Of a DNA stretch of 64,000 bases, positions 46,898-56,614 are shown in pieces. The notes below the pieces were generated by a model. It worked only from the letters and a program-made list of their open reading frames with translations, made no database searches and was not told the DNA's origin. The number at the start of each line of letters is the position of its first letter. The first letter of the stretch is position 1. Source of the stretch: Sanguibacter inulinus (lineage in GTDB: Bacteria > Actinomycetota > Actinomycetes > Actinomycetales > Cellulomonadaceae). The translations under genes were made by a program, and so were the position numbers. The stretch covers positions 1 to 64,000 of the forward strand of contig NZ_JACBYE010000002.1 of assembly GCF_013415325.1 (NCBI RefSeq). The letters run 5' to 3'.

Positions 46898-47341
46898 CTA
46901 CTGAGCGACCTGGGTGATCTCGAACGGCTTCGGCTGCTGCGCAGCGTGGGGGTGCTCAGTGCCACGGTAGACCTTGAGCTTGCCCAGCTGGTTGCGACCG
47001 AGGGTGGTCTTGGGGAGCATGCCGCGGACGGCCTTCTCCACTGCGCGCTCCGGGTGCTTCTCGAGCAGGTCGGAGTACGCGACAGCACGCAGACCACCCG
47101 GGTAGCCGGAGTGGGTGTAGGCCAGCTTCTGCTCGCGCTTGTTGCCGGTCAGGGCGACCTTGTCCGCGTTGATGACGATGACGAAGTCACCGCCGTCGAC
47201 GTGCGGAGCGAAGGTGGCCTTGTGCTTGCCACGGAGCAGAGTCGCCACGTGGGTAGCGAGGCGGCCCAGGACGACATCGGTCGCGTCGATGACGTACCAG
47301 TCACTCTGGACGTCGCCGGGCTTCGGGGTGTACGTACGCAC
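46898..47341 (-). CDS. rplM: 50S ribosomal protein L13
   Basis: A 147-aa L13. RTYTPKPGD at the start, [16 protein letters not shown] and [20 protein letters not shown] are conserved. The GTG at 47341 gives the family length; longer readings run into the leader. GAAGG about 8 nt upstream. First gene of the L13-S9 operon. Confidence 0.97.
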   Translation of the reverse strand: MRTYTPKPGDVQSDWYVIDATDVVLGRLATHVATLLRGKHKATFAPHVDGGDFVIVINADKVALTGNKREQKLAYTHSGYPGGLRAVAYSDLLEKHPERAVEKAVRGMLPKTTLGRNQLGKLKVYRGTEHPHAAQQPKPFEITQVAQ

Positions 47342-47471
47342 GGTCGTAGCCTTCGTTTCGTATCGTGTCTTGCCAGACGCAGAGTTCTGCGGCCGGCGAG
47401 GTCGGCGAGCGCTCCGTCTCAGACCTAGCGAGTGGGCGCACCGGTCACGTATGGAAGCACAACGACTAGTC

Positions 47472-47501
47472 ACACTATCTGCTCCACGGGTCGCCGGTCA
47501 A
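47472..47501 (-). promoter_or_regulatory. rplM-rpsI promoter
   Basis: TTGACC (47501-47496) and TAGTGT (47477-47472) with 18-bp spacing on the minus strand. Predicted start near 47465 and a leader of about 124 nt, long enough for L13 autoregulation, though no known motif is recognised. Confidence 0.6.
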
Positions 47502-47757
47502 AACCGACTGCGTCACAACAGACCTCGGGAGGAGGTCGTCCGCGGCCCCTCGGGGCCGGGCCCCGGCGTCAGAGCCGAGGAGGACGGTGGTAGAAGCACG
47601 GAGCACTGTGATCCAGCCGCAGCAGATACTACCCGAGAGCCGCGCCGGCCACGTCATGGGTGCGCTGTCCGGGTAGAGGAGCCGGCACCGGAGCCGGGGA
47701 CCACGATCACCGGCAGGGGGTCCACGAGGGGCAGGGCGATCGCGCCGACGCCGTAGG
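47502..47757. other. Intergenic region between rplM promoter and trhO
   Basis: 256 bp. Contains a GC-rich short stem GGCCCC-TC-GGGGCC near 47544-47557. A minus-strand open stretch with coding-like third positions (ending at a stop near 47654) follows trhO in another frame, but it has no start codon. Confidence 0.35.
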
Positions 47758-48687
47758 TCAGGCCGAGACCCGGTCCCCCACCTGGTGCGACGCCTGCCCG
47801 GCCTCAGCCGCCGCGCAGGTCGGGCAGGTCTGGGACCGCGCCTGCTCCGAGCAGCCTGCGCACACCACCCGCAGGGTCGTGCACGCCGTGGACGCGCAGT
47901 TCTCGTACGAGGCCGTCACGGCCGAGCAGAGCACGCAGGTGCCGAGCGGGACGGTCTCCGGGTCGAAGTCGACGTGCATCCGCTCGTCGAAGACGTACAG
48001 CGACCCCTCCCACAGGCTCGACGTCCCGAGCTCCTCGCCGTAGCGGACGATCCCACCGTCGATCTGGTAGACCTCCTCGAAGCCGCGGGCCGTCATGAGC
48101 GCCGAGAGCACCTCGCAGCGCACGCCGCCCGTGCAGTAGGTGACGACGGGCCGACCCTTGAGGTCGTCGTACCGGCCCGAGTCGAGCTCGGCCACGAAGT
48201 CGCGGGTGGTCCGCACGTCGGGAACGACAGCGCCCCGGAACCTGCCGATCTGAGCCTCGAAGGCATTGCGTCCGTCGAAGAACACGACCTCGTCCCCGCG
48301 CTCGGCGACGAGCGCGTCGACCTCCTTCGGGCTGAGGTGGGTGCCACCGCCCACGACCCCGTCGGCGTCGACCTCGAGCTCGTCCGGCGCGCCGAAGCTC
48401 ACGAGCTCGGGACGCACCTTGACGCTCAGCCGCGGGAAGTCGGCGCCTGTGCCGTCGGACCACTTGACGTCCATGGAGGCGAAACCCGGGTACTGGCGCG
48501 TCGTCTTCACGTACTGCTTGAGGTCCTCGACCGTGCCGCCGAGGGTCGCGTTGATGCCGTGCTCCGACACGATCACCCGCCCCCTGAGGTTCCAGCGCTC
48601 GGCGAGCGCCGACTGCCACAGGCGCAGGGCGAGCGGGTCGGGGACCGGGGTGAAGGCGTAGAAGAGGACGATCTTGTGGACAGCCAT
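47758..48687 (-). CDS. trhO: tRNA uridine 34 hydroxylase TrhO (rhodanese-like)
   Basis: A 309-aa protein of the TrhO/YceA family, which hydroxylates U34 of some tRNAs in an oxygen-dependent way. [14 protein letters not shown] opens the acylphosphatase-like N-terminal domain. The rhodanese domain holds the conserved Cys in YCTGGVRCE. The C-terminus adds a cysteine cluster (CVLC, CAGC, CPTC) that probably binds zinc. ATG start. Confidence 0.92.
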   Translation of the reverse strand: MAVHKIVLFYAFTPVPDPLALRLWQSALAERWNLRGRVIVSEHGINATLGGTVEDLKQYVKTTRQYPGFASMDVKWSDGTGADFPRLSVKVRPELVSFGAPDELEVDADGVVGGGTHLSPKEVDALVAERGDEVVFFDGRNAFEAQIGRFRGAVVPDVRTTRDFVAELDSGRYDDLKGRPVVTYCTGGVRCEVLSALMTARGFEEVYQIDGGIVRYGEELGTSSLWEGSLYVFDERMHVDFDPETVPLGTCVLCSAVTASYENCASTACTTLRVVCAGCSEQARSQTCPTCAAAEAGQASHQVGDRVSA

Positions 48688-48718
48688 GCCCCCAGGATAG
48701 GCGGCTCAGCCGTCGGGC

Positions 48719-50407
48719 TCACCGCTCCCGGCGGACCCGCTCCACGTCCCAGACGGGCTCCTGGGTGGCCCGGACCGTGCCGTCGCCCCCGAAGACGAGG
48801 AACCTCTCGAAGCCGCGGGCGAACCAGCGGTCGTGGGTCACGGCGACGACGGTCCCCTCGAACTGGGCGAGCCCGGCCTCGAGAGCCTCGGCCGAGTGCA
48901 GGTCCAGGTTGTCCGTCGGCTCGTCGAGCAGCAGCAGGGTCGCTCCGCCGAGCTCGAGCAGCAAGATCTGGAAGCGTGCCTGCTGACCACCGGACAAGGT
49001 CTCGAACTTCTGCTCCGCCTGCCCGGCGAGCTCGTACCTGTCGAGCGCCTTGCTCGCGGGCTCCCGGCTCATGCCGTCCCGGCTGCCCTCACCGCGGTGC
49101 AGGATGTCGAGGAGCGTGCGCCCGTCCCACTCGGGGTGGACGTGGTTCTGGGCGAACCACCCTGGGCGCACCCGCGAGCCGAGCGTGACGACGCCTGTGT
49201 GCTTGACAGGCTCCTGCGAGGCGGGCATGCCCTCGACCACCGGGGCGTGGTCCGCGGGGTCGGAGCCGCCTGCTGCCAGCAGGCGCATGAAGTGCGACTT
49301 GCCCGAGCCGTTCGACCCCAGCACGGCGACCCTGTCGCCGAACCAGATCTCGGTGTCGAAGGGCTTCATGAGGCCTGTGAGCTCGAGCTTCTCGGCCACG
49401 ACGGCACGCTTGGCCGTCCGTCCGCCGGTCAGGCGCACGCGGACGTTCTGCTCCCGCGCGACGACCTCGGGCGGCCCGGCCTCCTCGAACTTGCGCAGCC
49501 GGGTCTGGGCCGCCTGGTAGCGGCTCGCCAGACCGTCGTTGAAGGCAGCCCGCGTCTTGAGGCCGTTGACCAGGTCTTTGAGCTTCGTGTGCTCTTCGTC
49601 CCAGCGGCGGCGCAGCTCTTCGAGACGGCTCATCCGGTCTTCGCGAGCGGCCGCGTAGGTGTCGAAGCCCTGTCCGTGGACCCAGACCGACGACCCCGAC
49701 GCACCCGGCTCGAGCGAGGCCACCTGGGTCGCCGTGCGCGAGAGCAGCTCACGGTCGTGGCTGATGAACAGGACGGTCTTGCGGCTCGCGGCGAGCTGCT
49801 GCTCGAGCCAGCGCTTGGTCGGGACGTCGAGGAAGTTGTCCGGCTCGTCGAGAAGGAGCACCTCGTCGGGGCCGCGGAGCAGGGAGGTGAGCACGAGGCG
49901 CTTCTGCTCACCTCCGGACAGGGTCCGCATCGCGCGGTGCTGCGCCGAGTCGAAGGGGATCGAGAGGACCTCGTCGGTCACGTGGTCCCAGTCGTTCTCG
50001 GCGTCGTAGCCGCCGGCGTCGGCCCAGTCGGCGATCGCCTGGGCGTAGCGCATCTGGGTCGGCTCGTCGTCCGTGGTCATCATCGCGATCTCGGAGTCCG
50101 CGAGCTCGACGCCCGCCGCCCTGACGGCAGGGTTCGCGAGGTCGACCAGGACGTCGCGGATGGTCCTGTCGTCGTCGATCCGTCCGACGAGCTGACGCAT
50201 GACGCCGAGCCCGCCGCTGCGGTTCACCCGGCCGCCGTGAGCCTCGAGGTCGCCCGAGACGATGCGCATGAGCGTGGTCTTGCCAGCGCCGTTGGGGCCC
50301 ACCAGGGCCACCTTCGCGCCGTCGCCGACACGCAGGTCGACCCCCGACAGCAACGGACGCCCGTCGGGGAGGAAATAGCTGACGTCGTTGATGTCGATGT
50401 GTCCCAC
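48719..50407 (-). CDS. ABC-F family ATPase
   Basis: A 562-aa cytosolic protein with two ABC domains and no membrane part. First domain: Walker A GPNGAGKTT, signature LSGGEQKRL, Walker B EVLLLDEPDNFLD. Second: GSNGSGKSH, LSGGQQARF, LLLLDEPTDNLDL. The linker between is the charged coiled-coil expected of ABC-F translation factors. Note NFLD and DNLD in the Walker B-D loop instead of THLD. Could be a housekeeping ribosome factor or an antibiotic-protection type; sequence alone does not decide. GTG start, weak ribosome site. Confidence 0.88.
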   Translation of the reverse strand: MGHIDINDVSYFLPDGRPLLSGVDLRVGDGAKVALVGPNGAGKTTLMRIVSGDLEAHGGRVNRSGGLGVMRQLVGRIDDDRTIRDVLVDLANPAVRAAGVELADSEIAMMTTDDEPTQMRYAQAIADWADAGGYDAENDWDHVTDEVLSIPFDSAQHRAMRTLSGGEQKRLVLTSLLRGPDEVLLLDEPDNFLDVPTKRWLEQQLAASRKTVLFISHDRELLSRTATQVASLEPGASGSSVWVHGQGFDTYAAAREDRMSRLEELRRRWDEEHTKLKDLVNGLKTRAAFNDGLASRYQAAQTRLRKFEEAGPPEVVAREQNVRVRLTGGRTAKRAVVAEKLELTGLMKPFDTEIWFGDRVAVLGSNGSGKSHFMRLLAAGGSDPADHAPVVEGMPASQEPVKHTGVVTLGSRVRPGWFAQNHVHPEWDGRTLLDILHRGEGSRDGMSREPASKALDRYELAGQAEQKFETLSGGQQARFQILLLELGGATLLLLDEPTDNLDLHSAEALEAGLAQFEGTVVAVTHDRWFARGFERFLVFGGDGTVRATQEPVWDVERVRRER

Positions 50408-50552
50408 GGGGCTAGTGTGCCGTCTCGGCAGGGCTGGGAGCGAGCTCAATACCCGTCGGCGCCTGCGGCGACGTCCAGGCTCGCCGCCTGCACGAGGGTC
50501 CGGGCGCTCCCCTCGACGTGCGGACCGTGCTGCGCGGTGACACCGTGGAGGG

Positions 50553-50954
50553 ATGAGCGAAGACACACCGGCAACCAGCACCGACGCCGCGCTGAACAGC
50601 GAGGGCGACACCGACCAGCTGCCCAAGGAGGACACCCTCACCCAGCGTGGGGTCGACGACCTCCTCGACGAGGGCTACTCCCCGCCCGAGAGGCCGCGGA
50701 GCAACCACTTCGGCGAGACGGCTCTCGAGGAGATCCAGGGCGAGACCCTCGACCAGCGACTCGCCGAGGAAGAACCCGACATCTTCGACGCCCCGGACTC
50801 CGGCGCGACGCAGCCCGACCGCGCAGGACGCCTCGTGGCCGACCCCGACGCCCTCGACGGGCGGGTCAACGACACCTTCGCCGAAGACACCGGTGTCGAC
50901 GGCGGAGCGGCGAGCGCCGAAGAGGCAGCCGTGCACATCGTCGAGGAACCCTGA
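50553..50954 (+). CDS. DUF5709 family protein
   Basis: A 133-aa acidic soluble protein. QLPKEDTLTQRGVDDLLDEGYSPPERP and GETLDQRLAEEEPD, read in parts, are DUF5709 signatures. No membrane segment or catalytic motif. Common in actinobacteria, function unknown. ATG start; ends at a strong hairpin shared with the convergent truA region. Confidence 0.85.
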   Translation: MSEDTPATSTDAALNSEGDTDQLPKEDTLTQRGVDDLLDEGYSPPERPRSNHFGETALEEIQGETLDQRLAEEEPDIFDAPDSGATQPDRAGRLVADPDALDGRVNDTFAEDTGVDGGAASAEEAAVHIVEEP

Positions 50955-51008
50955 GCGCAGGGATCCCCGACCACCCGACGAGCGCGGCGACGCCGTCACG
51001 CTCGTCAG

Positions 51009-51046
51009 CACCGCAGGCCCGTCCGGCTCCGGACGGGCCTGCGGTG
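51009..51046 (+). terminator. Strong hairpin after the DUF5709 gene
   Basis: Perfect 17-bp stem (51009-51025 with 51030-51046) and GCTC loop, between two convergent genes. Probably works in both directions. Confidence 0.7.
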
Positions 51047-51112
51047 TCTCCGACGTCGTGCGGTGGCTACCGCGCTGCGCGGCGGCGCCCTCTCGAGCCG
51101 GGACCGTGCGGC

Positions 51113-51964
51113 CTACTGCCAGATGTGCTCTTCGATCCTCCGGGCTCGTGAGCGCTCCGCCTGGGCGGCGACCTCGTCGTCGGAGGGGTAGAAGACCTCT
51201 TCGAGGGTGAGCCCGTGCGGCGGGACCACCCCGGCGAGGGGGTCGCGCACTCCCCCGCGCAAGATCTCCCCGGGCCACTCCACGGGGCGCTGGCCGTAGC
51301 CCACAGCCATCGAGGCCCCGACGAGCGCGCGGACCATGTTGTGGCAGAACGCGTCCGACTGGACGCTCGCGACGACGAGCCCGTCGTCAGGCCCACCCAC
51401 CCGGCGCTCCCACCGGAGCTCCTGCAGGTGCCGGATGGTCGTCGCGCCAGGCCTGGGACGGCAGAAGGCCGCGAAGTCCCGCACCCCCACGAGCGGCTCG
51501 GTGGCCGCGCGCATCGCGTCGACGTCGAGGGGCCGCCGGGACCACAGGGTCCAGTCGGCGCGCAAGGGGTCGCGCAGCTCGGCGCGGTCGACGATCCGAT
51601 AGCTGTAGCGCCGCCACAGCGCACTGAACCTGGCATCGAAGCCTGGCGGCGCGACTGTCACCGCCCGGACCACGACGTCGGCCGGCAGCACACCGCTGAT
51701 GCGGGAGAGCAGCGCCTGCTCGCTCGTCCTGTCTCCCCGACCCTCGAGCTTGATCCAGGTCTCGTCCGGGACGTCGATGTGCGTGACCTGCCCCCGGGAG
51801 TGCACACCGGCGTCGGTGCGCCCGGCCACCGTCAGACGCACCCGGGTGCGCAAGACCTGGGCGAGACCGTCTTCGAGGGTCCCCTGGACCGTCCGCAGCC
51901 CAGGCTGGACAGCCCAGCCGGCAAAGTCTGTCCCCCTGTAGGAGATGTCTAGTCTGATGCGCAT
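51113..51964 (-). CDS. truA: tRNA pseudouridine(38-40) synthase
   Basis: A 283-aa TruA. RIRLDISYRGTDFAGWAVQP at the N-terminus, the catalytic Asp in VAGRTDAGVHSRGQV, and QSDAFCHNMVRALVGAS are conserved. ATG at 51964 has GGAGGA 4 nt upstream. In the usual order it follows rplQ; here rplQ lies 4 kb upstream with three genes between. Confidence 0.95.
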   Translation of the reverse strand: MRIRLDISYRGTDFAGWAVQPGLRTVQGTLEDGLAQVLRTRVRLTVAGRTDAGVHSRGQVTHIDVPDETWIKLEGRGDRTSEQALLSRISGVLPADVVVRAVTVAPPGFDARFSALWRRYSYRIVDRAELRDPLRADWTLWSRRPLDVDAMRAATEPLVGVRDFAAFCRPRPGATTIRHLQELRWERRVGGPDDGLVVASVQSDAFCHNMVRALVGASMAVGYGQRPVEWPGEILRGGVRDPLAGVVPPHGLTLEEVFYPSDDEVAAQAERSRARRIEEHIWQ

Positions 51965-52160
51965 CACGTCCTCCATGATGACGCACCGCGGGCTGCCGGG
52001 CGGACCCCGGTGGGCCCTGCGCACAGCAGCACCTGGACAGCGGCAGCGAGGCCTGCGCCGCGGCAGCGGGACCAGGGCGCCACCGGACCGAGGGACGTCA
52101 CACCACCTGGCAGGGCCTCAGACACACCACGGGCACAGGGACGGACGTATCCTGCACCTC

Positions 52161-52931
52161 ATGTCTGTTTCCGGCTCTCCGGCCCCGCTCACGCTCTCCG
52201 TCGACTGCGGGGGCGGCGGCATCAAGGCTGCGGTGCTCGACGCCGCAGGGACGGCGCACGCGCCTGCGGTCCGGGTCCCGACGCCGTACCCGCTCTCGCC
52301 GGAGCTGCTCGTGGACACCGTCGCCGGCCTCGCCCGTGACCTGCCGCCCGCGGACAGGGTGAGCCTGGGGATGCCGGGGATGATCCGGCACGGTGTCGTG
52401 ATCCACACGCCGCACTACATCACCCGGACAGGTCCTCGCTCGCGGATCGACCCCGAGCTGCGTGAGCTGTGGTCCGGCTTCGACGCGAGGGCCGCCCTCG
52501 AGGGGCGTCTGGGTGTCCCGGTCCTCGTGCTCAACGACGCGGAGATCCACGGCGCCGGCGTGGTCGCGGGGACAGGCCTCGAGCTCGTGCTGACCCTCGG
52601 GACCGGGCTCGGCAGCGCGCACTTCGACGGCGGCCGGGTAGCACCCCACCTCGAGCTCTCCCACGCACCCGTGCGACGCGGCACCACCTATGACGCGTAC
52701 ATCGGCGAGATCGAGCGGCACAGGCTCGGGGACGGTCTGTGGTCGAGGCGCGTCGCACGCGTCGTCGACGGCCTGCGGCCCGTCTTCTTGTGGGACCGGC
52801 TGTACATCGGCGGGGGCAACTCGCGCCGGATCACCCAGGCTGTGCTCGACAGGCTGGGCGACGAGGTCGTCATCGTGCCGAACTCGGCAGCCCTCGTCGG
52901 CGGCGCCAGGGCCTGGGACCTCTTCGGATAG
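52161..52931 (+). CDS. ROK-family kinase, polyphosphate-glucokinase-like
   Basis: A 256-aa ROK/ASKHA kinase. LSVDCGGGGIKAAVLD is the phosphate-1 loop, VLNDAEIHGAG holds the catalytic Asp, LTLGTGLGSAHFDGG is phosphate-2, and LYIGGGNSRRI the adenosine motif. Size and the VSLGMPGMIRHGVVIHTPHY segment resemble actinobacterial PPGK, which phosphorylates glucose with polyphosphate or ATP. No repressor-type HTH. The gene stands alone on the plus strand. Phosphoryl donor unproven. Confidence 0.8.
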   Translation: MSVSGSPAPLTLSVDCGGGGIKAAVLDAAGTAHAPAVRVPTPYPLSPELLVDTVAGLARDLPPADRVSLGMPGMIRHGVVIHTPHYITRTGPRSRIDPELRELWSGFDARAALEGRLGVPVLVLNDAEIHGAGVVAGTGLELVLTLGTGLGSAHFDGGRVAPHLELSHAPVRRGTTYDAYIGEIERHRLGDGLWSRRVARVVDGLRPVFLWDRLYIGGGNSRRITQAVLDRLGDEVVIVPNSAALVGGARAWDLFG

Positions 52932-52992
52932 CTGGTGCGCCAGGCGCGGGTGGGGGTGCTGCTCCCGGCCATCCGTGAGCCGCTCTGGCCGT

Positions 52993-53757
52993 CTAGGGCC
53001 GCGCAGACGGGTCGACAGCCTCGAGGGCCTCGAGCACGACCCGTGTGAAGGCGACGGGCGCGTCGAGGCTGACCAGGTGCCGGGCCCTCGGGACCACCAC
53101 CGTCCGGACAGGCTGGCCAGAGCGCTCCGCGGCCCTGCGGAACGCTGCCTGCTGGGTGCGGAAGTGGTCGAGGGCGCCGTTGACGAGCCACACCGGGCAC
53201 CGCGACCTCGGCAAGGAGCCGAGCGGGTCGAGGCCACCGACGGCATCGAGCGCCTCGGACATCACGCGGAGCGCGAAGCCGCCGGCCGCGATGTCGTCCT
53301 GTGCCTGCGGAGAGAGCGCCGCACGGACGACGAAGGCGTTCAACCGGGCCCCAGAGTCCGGTGTCCGCTCGATCCAGCGGGAGAGCCGCGCCCACGCGGC
53401 CCGCAGCGGCACCCGGGGGTCTGTGCAGCAGCCGGCGGCGACCAGCCCGCGCACGGCGTCAGGGTGCTTGTCCGCGAACTCGACCGACAAGAACCCACCG
53501 AGCGACAGCCCGACGAGGAGCACCTCGCCGCCCAGGTCGTCGACGGCCTCGGCGATCACGGCGTCGCAGGCGGCGAGCGTGAAGGGCTCCCCGAGGCGGG
53601 TGCCGTGCCCCGGGAGGTCGACCGCCCGGACACGACGCCCCGCGGCCTCGAGGGAGGCGACCTGCGCCCGCCACATGGTCGACGAGGTCCGGATGCCGTG
53701 GACCAGCACGACAGGGAGCCCGGCCTGCACCCCACGCACTGTCGGCACGTCAACCAC
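52993..53757 (-). CDS. Alpha/beta hydrolase
   Basis: A 254-aa alpha/beta-hydrolase fold. VVLVHGIRTSSTMW is the oxyanion region, GLSLGG the nucleophile elbow, and a late ARHLVS the catalytic His. GTG start overlaps the DUF6541 gene by 8 nt, so the two are co-transcribed. Esterase, lactonase and haloperoxidase-like functions are all possible. Confidence 0.82.
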   Translation of the reverse strand: MVDVPTVRGVQAGLPVVLVHGIRTSSTMWRAQVASLEAAGRRVRAVDLPGHGTRLGEPFTLAACDAVIAEAVDDLGGEVLLVGLSLGGFLSVEFADKHPDAVRGLVAAGCCTDPRVPLRAAWARLSRWIERTPDSGARLNAFVVRAALSPQAQDDIAAGGFALRVMSEALDAVGGLDPLGSLPRSRCPVWLVNGALDHFRTQQAAFRRAAERSGQPVRTVVVPRARHLVSLDAPVAFTRVVLEALEAVDPSARP

Positions 53758-55855
53758 AGGCCGTCAGCTCGTAGAGAGCGGCGTCCCCTGCCGTGGCGAC
53801 GGGGACGAAGCCTGTCGACACGTCGACCTCAGACAGGGCTGGTCCGAGCGGGCTGCGCTTGGCGCCGTCGCGAGGCTTCGTCCGGTCGACGTAGAAGTGG
53901 GTCACCCCGAGCTCACGCACGGCCTCGCACACCCTCGGGTCTGTCGTGACGTCGTCGAAGTGGTCGACGAGGTACTGCCGGTCCGGGTCGAGCCCGGAGA
54001 TGTTCAGCTGCGGGAGCACGACGTGGGTGCGCCCCACAGACCACGCGTAGGGAGCGCCGCTGAACGGGTCCCCCAGCACGACGGCGTCGTCGCCGACGAT
54101 CTCCGGCAGGTCGCGCATCAGCTCGAGCTCGTCGACGCTGAGCATGGTCCCCCACTGGATGCTCGCCGGGTCGTAGGCCTGGGCGAACCTCACGGCCCGC
54201 TGCGGGGCCTGGAAGGCCGCCGACGTCACGAAGGCGACCAGCAGCAGCGCGCCTGTCAGCGCGACCGGAGACCGGAGCCATGGCGCGCCGGGAGCCTTGT
54301 CCCGGACCCGTCCGCTCGCACGCACCCTGTCGACCACGGCCAGCGCGCCGACCGCCGCGAGGACCGCCGCAGGCACCGGGTAGAAAGCCTCGATCCGAGC
54401 TGCCTGGGTGTACCAGATCCCGGTGACCAGCCTCAGTGGGTTCTCCGGACCGGCGGCCAGGGCAGCGAGTGCCACGACGAGACCCGCGGAGACCACGAGC
54501 CAACGGTGCCGTCGCCGACGCAGGAGCACCACAGCCCCGACGACCACGAGCACCGACACCACGATGTTGCCGGGTACAGGGGTCAGGACCGTGTCGGTGA
54601 GGATCCGGGCGACCGACACGGGGATGCTCCGTTGCGGGGCCCGTGCGAAGCCGAAGACCATGTCGAGGACCGACGACCGGCTGAGCACGAGAGCAGCAGC
54701 TGTCACGAAGACCACCACGAGGACGGCCGGCACGAGCACCGCAGTCCTGCGCCCGCCGCGCCACGCGTCGCGGACGACGACGGCGAGCACCGTCACCACG
54801 AAGGGCGCGAGGACCACCGCCAACCCCACGAAGCCGCTCGGCTGTGCGAGTGCTACACCAGCAGCACTGCCCAGGGCCAGGGCCGTCAAGACCACAGAGG
54901 TCACCCGGGCGACAGGGGGCGAGGTCCGGTCCGCGCGGGACCGCCACGACCTCGTGGCCGTGACCACGGCGGCGGCCGCCCCAGGGATCAGCATGGTCGC
55001 GAGACCGTTGGGCCACTGCGCGAGGGTGGCCAGCTGGACCGTCGGGAACATCGAGAAGGCCGAGACGGCCAGTGCTGCGAGCACGGTGACCGCAGGTCGG
55101 TGCGGGAGCACGGCGCGGGCGAAGGCCGCGGCACCCAAGACCCACACGACGCTCATGACGAGGGTCGAGGCATTCGCCGCAGCCGTGATCGACGAGGCAG
55201 TCAGCGGACCGCCGAGGCTCACGACGAGCGACACAGCCGCGTGCCAGGCCGTCGGGTAGTAGACGCTCGCGCCTGCGCCGTAGAGCCCGTTGAGCTGGCT
55301 CGCGTCCCCGGTCTCCTGGATCAGGGCGAGCCCGTTGAGGTGGTAGACCGCGTCCCACTGCTGGAGCGGGGCGTCCGGCGTGCCCATGCCGATCATGGTC
55401 GGGACGACAGTCACGACAGCGGACACCGCGACCGCGGCACAGACCCAGACCCGCCACGACCACGTCGACGGTGCCCAGCGTCGGCCTGCGCCGCGAGACG
55501 AACCCTCTGACGGCGTCCCGGACCAGGCAGGCCCAGCACCGAGCCCGTCTGCGCCGGGCAGCAGACCGGTGACGCGCGCCCACCCAGAGCGGGTCGCGCG
55601 CCTGGCCAGGACGGCGACCGCAGCGACGACGACCAGGCACCCCAGCGCGAGAAGACCGACCGTCACGGGCGACCAGGCGACCCCGGACCTCGCGAGGACG
55701 ACGGCGAGCACTGCGTAGAAGGCGACCGACAGTCCGGGGCCGGCACCGAGGGCCAGCCAGGCCGGGACGCCGGCGGCTCGCGCGACGAGCGCTCCAGGCG
55801 CGACCAGCACGGCCGCGCACGCCACGAAGGCTGGCACGAGCTCGATCCAGGACAC
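53750..55855 (-). CDS. DUF6541 family polytopic membrane protein
   Basis: A 701-aa protein with 12 or more predicted membrane helices. A large outside loop after the helix ending VPTMIGM contains QQWDAVYHLNGLALI, and the segment YYPTAWHAAVSLV follows. The C-terminal third (about 540-701) is soluble and contains GDPFSGAPYAWSVGR. The layout resembles GT-C glycosyltransferases, and DUF6541 proteins are often near cell-surface glycan genes; transfer from a lipid-linked sugar is inference. GTG start with GAGGGGAG upstream. Independent of the ribosomal operon, which ends at the hairpin before it. Confidence 0.78.
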   Translation of the reverse strand: MSWIELVPAFVACAAVLVAPGALVARAAGVPAWLALGAGPGLSVAFYAVLAVVLARSGVAWSPVTVGLLALGCLVVVAAVAVLARRATRSGWARVTGLLPGADGLGAGPAWSGTPSEGSSRGAGRRWAPSTWSWRVWVCAAVAVSAVVTVVPTMIGMGTPDAPLQQWDAVYHLNGLALIQETGDASQLNGLYGAGASVYYPTAWHAAVSLVVSLGGPLTASSITAAANASTLVMSVVWVLGAAAFARAVLPHRPAVTVLAALAVSAFSMFPTVQLATLAQWPNGLATMLIPGAAAAVVTATRSWRSRADRTSPPVARVTSVVLTALALGSAAGVALAQPSGFVGLAVVLAPFVVTVLAVVVRDAWRGGRRTAVLVPAVLVVVFVTAAALVLSRSSVLDMVFGFARAPQRSIPVSVARILTDTVLTPVPGNIVVSVLVVVGAVVLLRRRRHRWLVVSAGLVVALAALAAGPENPLRLVTGIWYTQAARIEAFYPVPAAVLAAVGALAVVDRVRASGRVRDKAPGAPWLRSPVALTGALLLVAFVTSAAFQAPQRAVRFAQAYDPASIQWGTMLSVDELELMRDLPEIVGDDAVVLGDPFSGAPYAWSVGRTHVVLPQLNISGLDPDRQYLVDHFDDVTTDPRVCEAVRELGVTHFYVDRTKPRDGAKRSPLGPALSEVDVSTGFVPVATAGDAALYELTACG

Positions 55856-55928
55856 GGACCGCTCCCCTCGTCGTCGTCTCTCGGCCCGTGGACGTGCTCG
55901 TGCACGCGCACCGGGGTCGACGTTAGCG

Positions 55929-55970
55929 CACGAGGCCCGGTCCGTGACGAGTCACGGACCGGGCCTCGTG
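55929..55970 (-). terminator. Terminator of the alpha (rpoA) operon
   Basis: Perfect 20-bp inverted repeat (55929-55948 with 55951-55970), 40 bp after the rplQ stop codon. The outer arm reads CACGAGGCCCGGTCCG. No T-run. Confidence 0.75.
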
Positions 55971-56010
55971 GATGAAGCTCAGGCACTCGCCCCTGGGGAC
56001 GAGGGCGGCG

Positions 56011-56556
56011 TCAGGCGTCCTTCTCGGACGACTCCTCTGCCGGTGCCTCGGCGTCAGCGGCCGGAGCCTCGGACGCGGGTGCCTCGTCAGCCTTGGCAGC
56101 CTTCGGGGCGGTCTTCTTCGCGGCCTTCTCGGCCTCGCGGACGACAGACTGCTTGGCGCTCACGGGCTCGAGGATGAGCTCGATGACGGCCATGGGGGCG
56201 TTGTCGCCCTTACGGTTGCCGACCTTCGTCACGCGGGTGTAGCCACCGTTGCGCTCGGACATGGCCGGGGCGATCTCGGTGATGAGGCGGTGCAGCGTGG
56301 TCGCAGCGTCGCCCTCTTCGCCGGGACGGTTGACCGTCTTGGAGTTGATGGTCTTGGCGACCTGGCGGATGTTGTGCAGGTCTCCGCGCTTCGCCTTCGA
56401 GATGAGGCGCTCGGCGAAGGGCTGCAGGCGCTTGGCCTTGGTCACCGTGGTGGTGATGCGGCCGTGCTCGAAGAGGCTCGTCGCGAGGTTCTTGAGGATG
56501 AGGCGCTCGTGGGACGGGCTTCCGCCGAGACGCGCACCCTTGGTGGGGGTAGGCAT
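56011..56556 (-). CDS. rplQ: 50S ribosomal protein L17
   Basis: A 181-aa L17. [28 protein letters not shown], read in parts, is the canonical N-terminus. The core ends near residue 125; a 50-residue tail rich in Ala, Glu and Lys follows, as often in actinobacteria. Last gene of the operon, 58 nt after rpoA. Confidence 0.97.
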   Translation of the reverse strand: MPTPTKGARLGGSPSHERLILKNLATSLFEHGRITTTVTKAKRLQPFAERLISKAKRGDLHNIRQVAKTINSKTVNRPGEEGDAATTLHRLITEIAPAMSERNGGYTRVTKVGNRKGDNAPMAVIELILEPVSAKQSVVREAEKAAKKTAPKAAKADEAPASEAPAADAEAPAEESSEKDA

Positions 56557-56614
56557 GGTGTGTGCTCCTAGAAAGGTGGGGGTGTGCCGGCCGCTCGCGC
56601 GGACGACTCAGACG

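Noticed and set aside
53045-55510. 821-codon plus-strand frame opposite the hydrolase and DUF6541 genes
   Set aside because: His/Arg/Asp-rich nonsense antisense to a protein with clear membrane helices.
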